Positions 52,296 through 61,063 of a stretch of DNA of 64,000 bases are shown one piece after another (the stretch's first letter is position 1; every line of letters starts with the position of its first letter). Below the pieces are notes generated by a model. That model was not told where the DNA came from, did not search any database, and saw only the letters and a program-made list of their open reading frames with translations. Made by a program: the position numbers and the translations under genes. Source of the DNA: Faucicola tetraodonis (GTDB taxonomy: Bacteria; Pseudomonadota; Gammaproteobacteria; Pseudomonadales; Moraxellaceae); NCBI GenBank assembly GCA_032017425.1, contig DALZPW010000005.1; one strand, given 5' to 3'.

Positions 52296-53738
52296 ATGAC
52301 ACCTCAATACAATTCAGATGCAACTAATTCGGATGCAACTATCAATGCCATGCAGCAGCAGTTTGACATCATGCGAACGGCTAGCCGCCAAGACCAATAT
52401 GTTGATTGGTCAATTCGTAGTGCACGGCTAAAAAAATTAGAACAGCTGGTGATGGACAACCAAAGCGAGATTATCACCGCTATTCATGCCGACTTTGGAC
52501 AGCGCCCAGCGGCTGAAACCACCATGCTTGAACTATTCCCAACGCTTGAAGCAATTCGTTATACACAAAAGCATGGCAAGGCTTGGTCTGCCAAACAGCC
52601 CGTCAAAACTGGGATTTGGTTTTTGCCCGCTCGTAGCTATATCCAGCCGCAGCCATTAGGACTCGTAGGCATTATTGCACCTTGGAACTATCCGTTGTAT
52701 TTGGTGATTGCACCGCTAGCTGCCGCATTGGTCGCAGGCAATCGTGCGATGCTCAAAGTCTCAGAAGCGTCACCGAACTTTGAGCAGTGGCTGGCTGATG
52801 CGTTACCCAAGTATTTTGCCGCAGACGAAGTGACCTTGATTACAGGGGATATCGAAGTCGCGCAAGCCTTTAGCCGCTTACCGTTTGACCATTTATTTTT
52901 TACTGGCTCTACCGCAGTGGGCAAACATATCATGAAAGCCGCTGCACACAATTTGACCCCTGTCACCCTTGAGCTGGGCGGCAAGTCCCCTGTCGTGGTG
53001 ACGCCAAGCGCTGATGTGGCAAAAACTGTCAACCGCGTATGGACAGGCAAAACCATGAACGCAGGGCAAACCTGTATTGCGCCTGATTATGTGTTAATAC
53101 AGGCGGATAAAAAACACGCCTTTATCGAACAATCAACCGCATGGCTTGACGCCCACTACCCCAATCTTGCAGACAACCCTGACTACAGCTTTATCATCAA
53201 CCCCAAACAAGCCAGCCGCGTGCAAGGTTATCTCGATGAAGCCAAAAAGCGCGGTGCCACCCTCATTCCACTGACCGATTATGAAGTGAATATCGACACT
53301 GGATTTTTCCCACCGATGATTGTCACCGATTTACCAAGCGATGCTAAGTTGCTGACAGAGGAGATTTTTGCCCCTGTATTGCCACTGGTGTCTTACCAAG
53401 ACTTGGCGCAAGCGGTGGCGTATGTGAATGAGCGTGACCGCCCACTGGCGCTGTATGTGTTTGGCGAGGACAAAACCGACACCGACTACGTGCTCGCCCA
53501 TACGGTGAGTGGCGGCGCCTGTATTAACGAAACGATTTTTCACATTGCCCAGCAAAATCTGCCGTTTGGCGGTGTCGGGGCATCGGGGATGGGGCGTTAC
53601 CACGGCAAATATAGCTTTGACACCTTCTCTCATCCAAAAGCGGTGTTTAAACAAAGTCACCTTAACTTCGCGCATTTGCTTCAACCACCGTATGGCAAGA
53701 CCTTTTGGAACATGATGAAGGTGATATTAAAAGCCTAG
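52296..53738 (+). CDS. Aldehyde dehydrogenase (coniferyl-aldehyde/fatty-aldehyde type)
   Basis: NAD(P)-dependent aldehyde oxidation to the acid. 480 residues, with IIAPWNYPLYLVIAPLAAAL, the catalytic Glu in TLELGGKSPVVV, the nucleophile Cys in MNAGQTCIAPDYV near residue 263 and the C-terminal hydrophobic motif typical of class-3-like membrane-associated ALDHs (LPFGGVGASGMGRYHG). The closest described members act on coniferyl aldehyde or long-chain aldehydes. The N-terminus has NSDAT twice, encoded by a 15-bp imperfect duplication at 52311-52340. Partner of the GMC oxidoreductase upstream. Confidence 0.9.
   Translation: MTPQYNSDATNSDATINAMQQQFDIMRTASRQDQYVDWSIRSARLKKLEQLVMDNQSEIITAIHADFGQRPAAETTMLELFPTLEAIRYTQKHGKAWSAKQPVKTGIWFLPARSYIQPQPLGLVGIIAPWNYPLYLVIAPLAAALVAGNRAMLKVSEASPNFEQWLADALPKYFAADEVTLITGDIEVAQAFSRLPFDHLFFTGSTAVGKHIMKAAAHNLTPVTLELGGKSPVVVTPSADVAKTVNRVWTGKTMNAGQTCIAPDYVLIQADKKHAFIEQSTAWLDAHYPNLADNPDYSFIINPKQASRVQGYLDEAKKRGATLIPLTDYEVNIDTGFFPPMIVTDLPSDAKLLTEEIFAPVLPLVSYQDLAQAVAYVNERDRPLALYVFGEDKTDTDYVLAHTVSGGACINETIFHIAQQNLPFGGVGASGMGRYHGKYSFDTFSHPKAVFKQSHLNFAHLLQPPYGKTFWNMMKVILKA
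52311..52340 (+). repeat. 15-bp tandem duplication at the start of the ALDH gene
   Basis: AATTCAGATGCAACT and AATTCGGATGCAACT are adjacent (14 of 15 identical) and encode NSDATNSDAT in frame. Confidence 0.9.
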
Positions 53739-53849
53739 TGATTGCAATGCTTAGAGAAGCTTGTATTGATAATCTTGCCTAGATAACCGTTACTGTCACT
53801 CTTGTAAATTGGTAACATCATATGAGCTAGCTCATTGGTACGTGCTAGC

Positions 53850-55094
53850 TCATTGATAATAGTTGTCGTGCTTTTTGAGCCACCAGTTCATGTTATCTTG
53901 GCGTTTGGCGCGAAATTGCGCCAATCTTTTGGCAATAGCCGCATTGTGCGCTCGTGCGGTATCAAGCCCAAACAGAATCGGCACACTGACAAGCACGCCA
54001 TAGCGCCATTTTGGGCTAGGCAGTCCCAAGCCATCGCCAATATCATCACCCACTAAAGTCCGTGTGACACTGGCATTGACCCGCTCAACCAGCTGTCCAC
54101 GTCTGTTATCCTCACCCATAATTTGCGAGGGTAAATCATGCAGCGCTTTGGCGAGAGGTTTACCAAATTCAAAATCTAATTGCTGGGTTGCCAAATAGCT
54201 ATAAAGCCATGCCCACGCCTCGGTTTCATCTTCAGGAATGCGCGCCAGCTCAATCCCCATCCACCAACTCGCCAGTTGCCATAAGTGCATAATGCCTTGT
54301 GACTCTTCGGCGCTGATTCTTGCCCCCAGTAATTTTAGTCCGCGCATAATGAGTAGCGAAAACTGCAAGTGGGTTGCCACCATATCGGTTTGGTTAATGG
54401 GTACCCCCCAGTAGCCACTGTCCCAATCATGACTGCATAATTGTTGTCGTACCAGACCGTGTATCTGACGCACTTGCAGACTTTGTCGCCAGCCTTCTGT
54501 GCCAATTGCCAATGGGGGTTGCTGGTTGCGGCTAATCGCTGGGTACTCAGACACTGCCAAAATATATGCATAGGTTCGCATGAGCCTCGGCAATGCATCA
54601 TGTACTAACGCCCCTGTTTTGATGAGTGGCAATGACAGCGCAGGGATACTATACCCTGCCATTAGCGCCACATTACGCAGTAACCAAATCAGCATCAACG
54701 GATAGCGCCGATAGGCAATTGCGCCAATCTCGGCAAGCTTGGCATCATACCAGCTCGGATATTGGCAAAACTGCTGATACAGCGTTTCAAACGCGGGCTG
54801 CTGCAATAACGCTTTAGCTGCCGATACATTACCCGTTTGCGCTATCCCTTGCTCATGCAAAATCAATTGCTGCAGGGGTTTGGCAAATTTGATACCGCTG
54901 GATAACAGCGCATCGGCAGGCTGATCTGCGATACCATACCCCTGCTGCATCTGTTGCAATAAATCCTTTGACACCTCAAAATCACGGGGCAATAAAAATC
55001 GTTTGATACGCTGCAACACTTGTAAATCAGCATGGTGGTCAATGTCAGTATTGCGCCCCAGTGTTGGCAAATCGGTTTGGTGAAGCGGGTTCAT
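53850..55094 (-). CDS. MpaB/DUF2236-family oxygenase
   Basis: A 414-residue member of the DUF2236 family, which includes the haem b oxygenase Lcp and the fungal MpaB. Features: the helical core EIGAIAYRRYPLMLIWLLRNVALMAGY, the putative haem-site motif RQIHGLVRQQL with its His, NQTDMVATHLQFSLLIMRGLKLLG, and a C-terminal basic region. No signal peptide. It may cleave or hydroxylate a hydrophobic substrate, which would fit the alcohol/aldehyde enzymes upstream; the substrate is unknown. Convergent with the ALDH gene. Confidence 0.8.
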   Translation of the reverse strand: MNPLHQTDLPTLGRNTDIDHHADLQVLQRIKRFLLPRDFEVSKDLLQQMQQGYGIADQPADALLSSGIKFAKPLQQLILHEQGIAQTGNVSAAKALLQQPAFETLYQQFCQYPSWYDAKLAEIGAIAYRRYPLMLIWLLRNVALMAGYSIPALSLPLIKTGALVHDALPRLMRTYAYILAVSEYPAISRNQQPPLAIGTEGWRQSLQVRQIHGLVRQQLCSHDWDSGYWGVPINQTDMVATHLQFSLLIMRGLKLLGARISAEESQGIMHLWQLASWWMGIELARIPEDETEAWAWLYSYLATQQLDFEFGKPLAKALHDLPSQIMGEDNRRGQLVERVNASVTRTLVGDDIGDGLGLPSPKWRYGVLVSVPILFGLDTARAHNAAIAKRLAQFRAKRQDNMNWWLKKHDNYYQ

Positions 55095-55449
55095 AGCAGT
55101 GATAAATCAGTGATGAATGAAGGGATAGCCTAGCGCATTTTGGCAACTAAAAAACACCTGTGCGCCAAAAAAATTGATTTTTTTTGTTTGAAGATGTTCG
55201 CCCTTAATCGATTGGGTATATTTACTGGATGGATTTGACCATAGCTTGTCTGATGGGTTTTAATGACCTGTGGAATAATGATTGGTTGGATAATGAAGGC
55301 TTGGGTAATGATGACTAGCATAGCGCTAGTCCATTTTACATGTATCATGTCACATTTATAGAACTATTTTGTCGCTGACGCTAAGCCTATTTTTGATTAC
55401 ACTATAGCCAACCTCTCTTGTCTTAACAGTATCAAAATCGAGCTACCCT
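55095..55449. other. Divergent region between the MpaB-type gene and the MFS gene
   Basis: About 355 bp with no gene. At 55272-55317 three related 15/16-bp units (GGAATAATGATTGGTT, GGATAATGAAGGCTT, GGGTAATGATGACTA) follow each other. An ATG-rich minus-strand frame across them is not credible. Confidence 0.5.
55272..55317 (+). repeat. Three diverged 15/16-bp repeats
   Basis: GGAATAATGATTGGTT, GGATAATGAAGGCTT and GGGTAATGATGACTA share the GG-NN-TAATGA core with near-equal spacing. Confidence 0.6.
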
Positions 55450-57102
55450 TTGAAATCACCTAGAATCTTAGAAACGCCACCCAATTGGACCGAGGATGAA
55501 AAACCCGCGTTACCCGGTTCCCCGCCGAGTATTGCTCACTCTCGATCAAAAAGCATTGTGTACTTTGTCATCGGCGTTTTTATTGCAATTTGTGGTGGCT
55601 TGGGCAATGGCATTATTACCGCCAATTTACCGCAAATCCAAGGCGAATATGCGCTGACACCCTCACAAGTGGTTTGGATACCTGCTGTGTATGTGATGGC
55701 AAATGTCAGCGCCAACCTGCTACTGTTTAAAGCGCGTCAACAATTTGGGTTACGCTGGTTTTCTGAAATATCGCTGCTGATGTTTATGCTAGTGATGTTT
55801 ATTCATATATTTGTGCAAAACTACCCGATGGCTTTACTGGTCAGGGCGATGGGAGGCTTTGTCGCGGCGCCGTTATCCTCACTCGGGCTTTATTATGTGA
55901 TGCAAGCCTTTAGTAGTCAGTATCGCCTGCAAGGTTTGTATATTGGCTTTGGGGTCAGTGCGCTGGCGATTCCGTTAGCTTGGATAATGTCCCCTTATTT
56001 GGTCAATGTGAACGACTGGACTCGGCTTTACACCTTTGAGTTTGGTTTGGCGCTGTGTTGTTTTGCGATGGTGGTCGCCGTCAAGTTGCCACGAAGTTTA
56101 CGGATCGAAGTGTATGAAAAGAAAGACATTCTCACCTTTTTGTTATTGGCGCCCGGTTTTGGTTTACTGTGTGGTGTGCTAGTACAAGGGTCGATTTTGT
56201 GGTGGAAAAACTCACCCTTATTGGCGTATATGCTCATTGGCGCGTTGGCGCTGTTGATGTCAGGCTTTTTCTTTGAGCATTACCGCAAAAATCCTTTGAT
56301 TATGACCCGCTGGCTCGGGAGTTTTGCGTTATGGCGCTTTGTGGTCGGTGCTTTTTTACTGCGTTTGATTATGTCTGAGCAAAGTTACGCAGTGGTGAAT
56401 TTTTTAAAATCCCAAGGTCTAACGTCCGACCAGTTTGTGGGTTTTTATACGGTCATATTTTTTGGTATGTTGGCAGGTTTGATAGTCAGCGCACTGACCT
56501 TTTCACGGGATCATTTGATTCCGCCAATGGTGGTGGCGACTTTGCTCGTAGCGATTGCCAGTGTGTATGATGCCAATATGCTCACCAGTGACGTACGACC
56601 CCAAAATTTTTATCTCAGTCAATTTGCAGTCGCGTTTGCAGGCTCACTGTTTATGGGTCCATTGGTATTGATGGGATTTGGGCTGACGCTGCGACAAAGC
56701 GTCAATCATGTCATCACCTTTATCATATTGTTTGGGGCGACCCAAAACTTTGGTGGGTTGGTAGGCTCGGCTTTTTATAGCACCCTGCAACAGCAGCGCA
56801 CCCAGTATCATAAACAAAGTATTTTACAGCAAATGCAATCGACAGATGCCACGGTAACCCAGCGCCTTCAACAATACCAAGCAGGGTTTAAACCCGTCAT
56901 CACCGACAGCAATTTGTCGCAGCAACAAGCCCAACAATCCCTCAACCAAATTGTCACGCGAGAAGCGCAGATTAAAGCGTATGGCGATATCATTACTGTG
57001 AACAGTTACATTGCCACGTTTTTATTTGCTTGGGGTATGATTAATATCGCCCGCAAAAAATACATTGAAAATCGGCAAAAAGTAGCAATTAAGCAAACAT
57101 AG
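55450..57102 (+). CDS. DHA2-family MFS drug exporter (EmrB-like)
   Basis: A 550-residue 14-helix major facilitator. It starts at TTG 55450 (MKSPRILETPP), as the first ATG is far inside helix 2. Typical motifs: GNGIITANLPQIQGEYALTP, WIPAVYVMANVSANLL, LLVRAMGGFVAAPLSSLGL (motif C area), and a long insert at about 450-490 (QQQRTQYHKQSILQQMQSTD) that reaches the periplasm. It pairs with the HlyD-type gene 145 bp downstream as a tripartite exporter; which drug or metabolite it carries is unknown. The MFS-before-adaptor order is the reverse of E. coli emrAB. Confidence 0.87.
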   Translation: MKSPRILETPPNWTEDEKPALPGSPPSIAHSRSKSIVYFVIGVFIAICGGLGNGIITANLPQIQGEYALTPSQVVWIPAVYVMANVSANLLLFKARQQFGLRWFSEISLLMFMLVMFIHIFVQNYPMALLVRAMGGFVAAPLSSLGLYYVMQAFSSQYRLQGLYIGFGVSALAIPLAWIMSPYLVNVNDWTRLYTFEFGLALCCFAMVVAVKLPRSLRIEVYEKKDILTFLLLAPGFGLLCGVLVQGSILWWKNSPLLAYMLIGALALLMSGFFFEHYRKNPLIMTRWLGSFALWRFVVGAFLLRLIMSEQSYAVVNFLKSQGLTSDQFVGFYTVIFFGMLAGLIVSALTFSRDHLIPPMVVATLLVAIASVYDANMLTSDVRPQNFYLSQFAVAFAGSLFMGPLVLMGFGLTLRQSVNHVITFIILFGATQNFGGLVGSAFYSTLQQQRTQYHKQSILQQMQSTDATVTQRLQQYQAGFKPVITDSNLSQQQAQQSLNQIVTREAQIKAYGDIITVNSYIATFLFAWGMINIARKKYIENRQKVAIKQT

Positions 57103-57138
57103 ACTGGATACGCTAGAGGGTCTAACAAGGCGACCCAA

Positions 57139-57183
57139 TTAGATAATTGTTTTTAGATAACTGTTTTTTTTAGATAACAGTTT
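57139..57183 (+). repeat. Three TTAGATAA repeats between the exporter genes
   Basis: TTAGATAATTGTT (57139), TTAGATAACTGTTT (57153) and TTAGATAACAGTTT (57170) occur in succession. The AACTG and CAGTT parts of the last two can also pair as a weak hairpin. Confidence 0.7.
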
Positions 57184-57247
57184 AATGATAAATTGAATGA
57201 TCAATAAAATTTAATGCTAAATAAAATGCTTACGGAAAATCCAACTC

Positions 57248-58360
57248 ATGAGTAGTGAAGCAAAAAACCAGAATGATGCGCCAGCTGATGACAGCGATAA
57301 TAAACCCACACAGGCGCCTGAAAAGATTATTAACCCTAGACCGCTTACCTTAATTATCATGTTGGTGGTTTTTTTGCTCGGTGTTGGGGTGATTTTATGG
57401 GCATGGCATTTGGGTCCGTTTAATACGCCACTGCAACAAACCGAAAACAGTTATGTTAAAGGCAATATCACCCTATTGTCGGCACAAATTAATGGTTATA
57501 TCGAAAAAGTCTACGTCACCGATTTTGAGGACGTCAAACAAGGTCAGCCGTTAGTTAAAGTCAGCAGTGCTAACTACTCACAGCAAGTAGTACAAGCCGA
57601 ATCAGGACTGGAACAAGCGACTACTAATTTAGCCAACCAGCAACAAATCATCGAGCAGCGCAAAGCCGATGTCAAAGCCGCGCAGGCAAAAGTAGCACAA
57701 GTTAAAACCCAGCTAGAATTGTCGATCCAACAGCTGAAACGACTTGAATCCTTGGTCGGTGTTGGCGCAGTGTCACAAAATGAAGTCGATACTGCCAAAG
57801 CGGCAGTTAAAAACAATGAAGCACTGATGAGCCAAGCAATGGCCAATGTCGATGTCGCCCGCGAAGGTCAAAAGACCGCGGAAGTAGCAAAGATTGGTTT
57901 GGTGGCACAGATTAAAAGCGCCAATGCACAGCTAAATCAAGCCAATACCAACCAAGAGTATGGCTTAATCACCGCCCCGACCTCAGGTAAATTAGGGCAA
58001 ATCAATATCCGTACCGGTCAGCTGGTGACACAAGGTACGCAGTTGGTTTACCTCATCCCAAAATCGATGTGGGTCATTGCCAATTTTAAAGAAACCCAAA
58101 TTGATAAAATGAAAATCGGGCAAAAAGCGTGGTTTACTGTGGATGCCCTAGGCAAACAAAAATTTACGGGGGTAGTCAAAAGCATCTCCCCCGCAACAGG
58201 GTCAGAATTTAGTGTCATTAAAACCGACAATGCCACTGGGAATTTTACCAAAGTGGTACAGCGCATTTCTGTACGCATCGACATCGATGGCAACCAAAGT
58301 CGTCTGAATGAATTGATACCCGGCATGTCGGTAGTGGCAACAGTAGATACGTCAAGTTAG
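57248..58360 (+). CDS. HlyD-family membrane fusion protein (EmrA-like)
   Basis: Periplasmic adaptor of the exporter. 370 residues: an Asp/Asn-rich cytoplasmic start, one membrane helix at about 33-55 (LIIMLVVFLLGVGVILWAW), the lipoyl half-motifs (ITLLSAQINGYIEKVYVTD and ITAPTSGKLGQINIRTGQ), a long coiled coil between them (about 105-220) and a beta-barrel end. It starts 145 bp after the MFS gene. A TolC-type outer-membrane partner must be encoded elsewhere. Confidence 0.9.
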   Translation: MSSEAKNQNDAPADDSDNKPTQAPEKIINPRPLTLIIMLVVFLLGVGVILWAWHLGPFNTPLQQTENSYVKGNITLLSAQINGYIEKVYVTDFEDVKQGQPLVKVSSANYSQQVVQAESGLEQATTNLANQQQIIEQRKADVKAAQAKVAQVKTQLELSIQQLKRLESLVGVGAVSQNEVDTAKAAVKNNEALMSQAMANVDVAREGQKTAEVAKIGLVAQIKSANAQLNQANTNQEYGLITAPTSGKLGQINIRTGQLVTQGTQLVYLIPKSMWVIANFKETQIDKMKIGQKAWFTVDALGKQKFTGVVKSISPATGSEFSVIKTDNATGNFTKVVQRISVRIDIDGNQSRLNELIPGMSVVATVDTSS

Positions 58361-58399
58361 CAAATTAACCCTCTTTTATTCTCCTCTGCCAAACGCAGT

Positions 58400-60235
58400 T
58401 TAGTCAGGTAGACTTAAAAAATCTTTCGCTAAATAAGCTGGGTTAGGATAGTGATAGAACCCCTCACCCGTGGCTTCACCCAGTTTGTTGGTATCGACCA
58501 GTTCTGCTTTGAGTTTTTGAGCGGGCTGCTGCAAAGAAGGGTCCTTTTTTGCCATTTCATTAATGATGTTGTAGTTGGTATTCATGCCATTTCTATCCAA
58601 AATCGCCATCGGTCCAAAGGGTGAACCCGTGGCTATCACCCACGTTTTATCAATGGTTGCGGCATCGGCAACGCCGTTTGCCCAGAGTTTTAACCCCGCT
58701 ACCAATAACGGAATCAATAAGCTATCAAGCACATAGCCCGATTGTTCTTTTTTTACCGCTATCGGTAACATGGCAATGGCTTTGGCAAATTCGATGACGT
58801 CAGCATAGACTTGTGGGTCGCAGCTTGCTGCCGCCATCAACTCCACCGTATTATGGATATGGATGTGATTGGCAAAATGCAGCATCAAGAATTTTTCTGG
58901 GCGATTAGTAAAGGTCGATAACACGCTTGGCAATAGCGTCGATGAGTTACTGGCAAACACGGTTTTGGTAGGAGCGGCGGCTGAGGCTTTTTGATAAAAA
59001 TCTTTTTTGATGTCTAAGCTTTCTGGCACCGCTTCAATCAATAAGTCTGCATCTTTTAACGCCTCATTTAAGTCAGTGGTGTAAGCCAAATTTTTGCTAG
59101 CTGCTGCCACTTGGGCATCGGTTTCACCTAGGTCATGCTGATGCTGATTGGCAAGGTCGGTAAAGCGGGTTTTCGCCTTAGCAATCGCGTCATCGTTAAT
59201 GTCATAAATAGTCACATTAAACCCATGAAACGCACATTGCACCGCAATTTGGTTGCCCAATACGCCACTACCTGCCACGGTAATATTTTTATAAGGTACT
59301 TTGGATAAATCCGCTTTAGGTGGTTTTAAAAAATCAGGATTTTTAAAGGCGGGATTGGGGTATTGATAAAACCCTTCGCCCGTTGGCACGCCCAGTTTAT
59401 GTTGCTCGATATACTCTTTTTTGAGCATATCAACGACCGCTTGGTCTTGTTGTCTGCCCTTAGCCACATCAAGCTTATAAATATTGTAAGGGGTAGTCAG
59501 CCCTATCATATCATAAAAAGCAAATGGTCCCATCGGCGAGCCTGTGCCAAGCATCCAAGTTTTGTCGATGGTTTGAATATCAGCAATGCCTTGGATATAC
59601 AGCTGCATCCCTGCATTTAACCAAGGATTGAGTAGTGAATTTAGTACATAGCCAGAGGTTTCTTTGTTGACGATAATAGGCACCATGCCGATTTGTTTGG
59701 CAAACGCGGTCACCGCATCAAATACATTAGGGTCAGTATCGGCATGCGACATAATTTCGGCAAGATTGCGCTTCCAAATCTCATTGGCAAAGTGCATCAT
59801 TAAAAACTTAGCAGGACGGTCGGTAAATTTGACCAAATCACTGGGCAACATGGTAGATGAGTTACTGGCAAATACGGTTTTTTCGGGTGCGACTGCTGAG
59901 GCTTTTTGATAAAAATCTTTTTTGATGGCGACATCTTCGGGCACCGCTTCAATCAACAAATCGGCGTCTTTTAAGGCGGTGCTTAAGTCTGAGCTATAAC
60001 GCAAGTTTTGCTCAGCACGTTTGGCTTGTTCGCTTGTTTCACCCAAATCATCCTGATGGCGTTTGGCGATATCGGCAAATTTGGTTTTGGCTTTATTGAG
60101 CACCTCGTCATTGATATCATACACAACGACTTTAAAACCATGAAACGCCGCTTGTACGGCGATTTGATAGCCCAAAACACCACTGCCTGCAACTGTTATG
60201 TTTTTAAAGTTAGAAAGTTTATTCGATTCTGACAT
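58400..60235 (-). CDS. Tandem-duplicated 3-hydroxyacyl-CoA dehydrogenase (two domains in one chain)
   Basis: NAD-dependent oxidation of 3-hydroxyacyl-CoA. The 611-residue chain contains two complete 3HCDH units, residues 12-305 and 317-611, joined by a short linker. Each has NITVAGSGVLG, DADLLIEAVPE, KKDFYQKASA, FASNSST and the catalytic His-Glu pair 12 residues apart (His148/Glu160; His453/Glu465). Unit 1 keeps the conserved Asn199 (SGYVLNSLL); unit 2 has Asp504 at the equal position (SGYVLDSLL). Both units end in a GEGFY-YPNPA motif. Single-domain versions of about 300 residues are the usual form. It is not in the fadBA operon. Probably serves beta-oxidation of a distinct chain length or a butyryl-type route; substrate unknown. 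Confidence 0.9.
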   Translation of the reverse strand: MSESNKLSNFKNITVAGSGVLGYQIAVQAAFHGFKVVVYDINDEVLNKAKTKFADIAKRHQDDLGETSEQAKRAEQNLRYSSDLSTALKDADLLIEAVPEDVAIKKDFYQKASAVAPEKTVFASNSSTMLPSDLVKFTDRPAKFLMMHFANEIWKRNLAEIMSHADTDPNVFDAVTAFAKQIGMVPIIVNKETSGYVLNSLLNPWLNAGMQLYIQGIADIQTIDKTWMLGTGSPMGPFAFYDMIGLTTPYNIYKLDVAKGRQQDQAVVDMLKKEYIEQHKLGVPTGEGFYQYPNPAFKNPDFLKPPKADLSKVPYKNITVAGSGVLGNQIAVQCAFHGFNVTIYDINDDAIAKAKTRFTDLANQHQHDLGETDAQVAAASKNLAYTTDLNEALKDADLLIEAVPESLDIKKDFYQKASAAAPTKTVFASNSSTLLPSVLSTFTNRPEKFLMLHFANHIHIHNTVELMAAASCDPQVYADVIEFAKAIAMLPIAVKKEQSGYVLDSLLIPLLVAGLKLWANGVADAATIDKTWVIATGSPFGPMAILDRNGMNTNYNIINEMAKKDPSLQQPAQKLKAELVDTNKLGEATGEGFYHYPNPAYLAKDFLSLPD

Positions 60236-60349
60236 ACTATGCTCCTAGCGCTAATGAGCAAATACGCGACTTTATAATTGATGATTCAGGTAAATTATTT
60301 TTAATATTATCGTATTTGCTGTCGACTATTTTTAATTAGATTGAAAGGT

Positions 60350-60388
60350 AAAAAAACCGTTAGCATGTTCAAACACTAACGGTTTTTG
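60350..60388 (-). terminator. Terminator after the glycine-zipper gene
   Basis: AAAAACCGTTAG and CTAACGGTTTTT form the stem around a ten-base loop. T-rich on both sides, so it may also insulate the 3HCDH gene. Confidence 0.88.
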
Positions 60389-60390
60389 AT

Positions 60391-61026
60391 TTATTTATGG
60401 AGATTGAGTTTTTCACCCAATTGATGAAATTTTTGGTTCATTTCATCACGAAATGCGTCCAATTTTGACGAATGGTCAGCTTTGCGTTGTTCACGCCATA
60501 CTTGTTGCAAGTGTTTAACCGACTGGTCATGTGCTTCTTTGGCTGCGATTATTTCACTTTGTACATGAGCCACATCGAAGCGTTGACTATGGGTGTTATA
60601 CTGCGCGAAAAAGTCGTTGAGTGGTTGCTCGTTTTGCTCTTGAACCAACGTTAAAATCGCCACTTCACCGTCTTTTAGATTTTGGGCAACGTATTCAAGT
60701 AACGATGATTGACCAAAAGATGCTACCGCACCGACATCACTACCGAGTACCATACCCAGTGAACCGCCGATTAACAGGCCTGCAGGTCCGCCCAATACGC
60801 CAAGCAACGCACCAAACAGACCACCCATAACTGCCCCACCACTGATTTGTTCGCCTTGGTCTAGGCTATCCACTGTTGTGATCACACTGTTTTCTTTTTT
60901 AATGAGTAACGCTTGCGCAATCAAGGTTTCAGCGTTGCTTTTGTAGGCTTTTAGCTCGGTAAAGGCTTTGTAGGCTTCAGTTGATACATCAAAAATAGTG
61001 ACTAAAATATTTTGTTGTGCTTTCAT
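60391..61026 (-). CDS. DUF1269-like glycine-zipper stress protein
   Basis: A 211-residue protein: an alpha/beta N-terminal domain (NILVTIFDVSTEAYKAFTEL), a glycine-zipper hydrophobic hairpin at about 63-100 (GGLFGALLGVLGGPAGLLIG then GSLGMVLGSDVGAV), and a charged helical tail (about 145-211). This layout is seen in DUF1269/general-stress type membrane proteins. It precedes the 3HCDH gene by 155 bp across a terminator and starts 37 bp after the catalase-like gene. The gene order 'DyP, catalase-like, zipper protein' on one strand suggests co-expression under oxidative stress, by inference. Confidence 0.72.
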   Translation of the reverse strand: MKAQQNILVTIFDVSTEAYKAFTELKAYKSNAETLIAQALLIKKENSVITTVDSLDQGEQISGGAVMGGLFGALLGVLGGPAGLLIGGSLGMVLGSDVGAVASFGQSSLLEYVAQNLKDGEVAILTLVQEQNEQPLNDFFAQYNTHSQRFDVAHVQSEIIAAKEAHDQSVKHLQQVWREQRKADHSSKLDAFRDEMNQKFHQLGEKLNLHK

Positions 61027-61063
61027 GTCTGTTATCCTTATTTTTTTAATTAGGTTTTTTTAA

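Noticed and set aside
58400..60235. 3HCDH as an assembly-duplicated gene
   Set aside because: The two halves differ at many residues throughout (including Asn/Asp), so the repeat is not a sequencing artefact.
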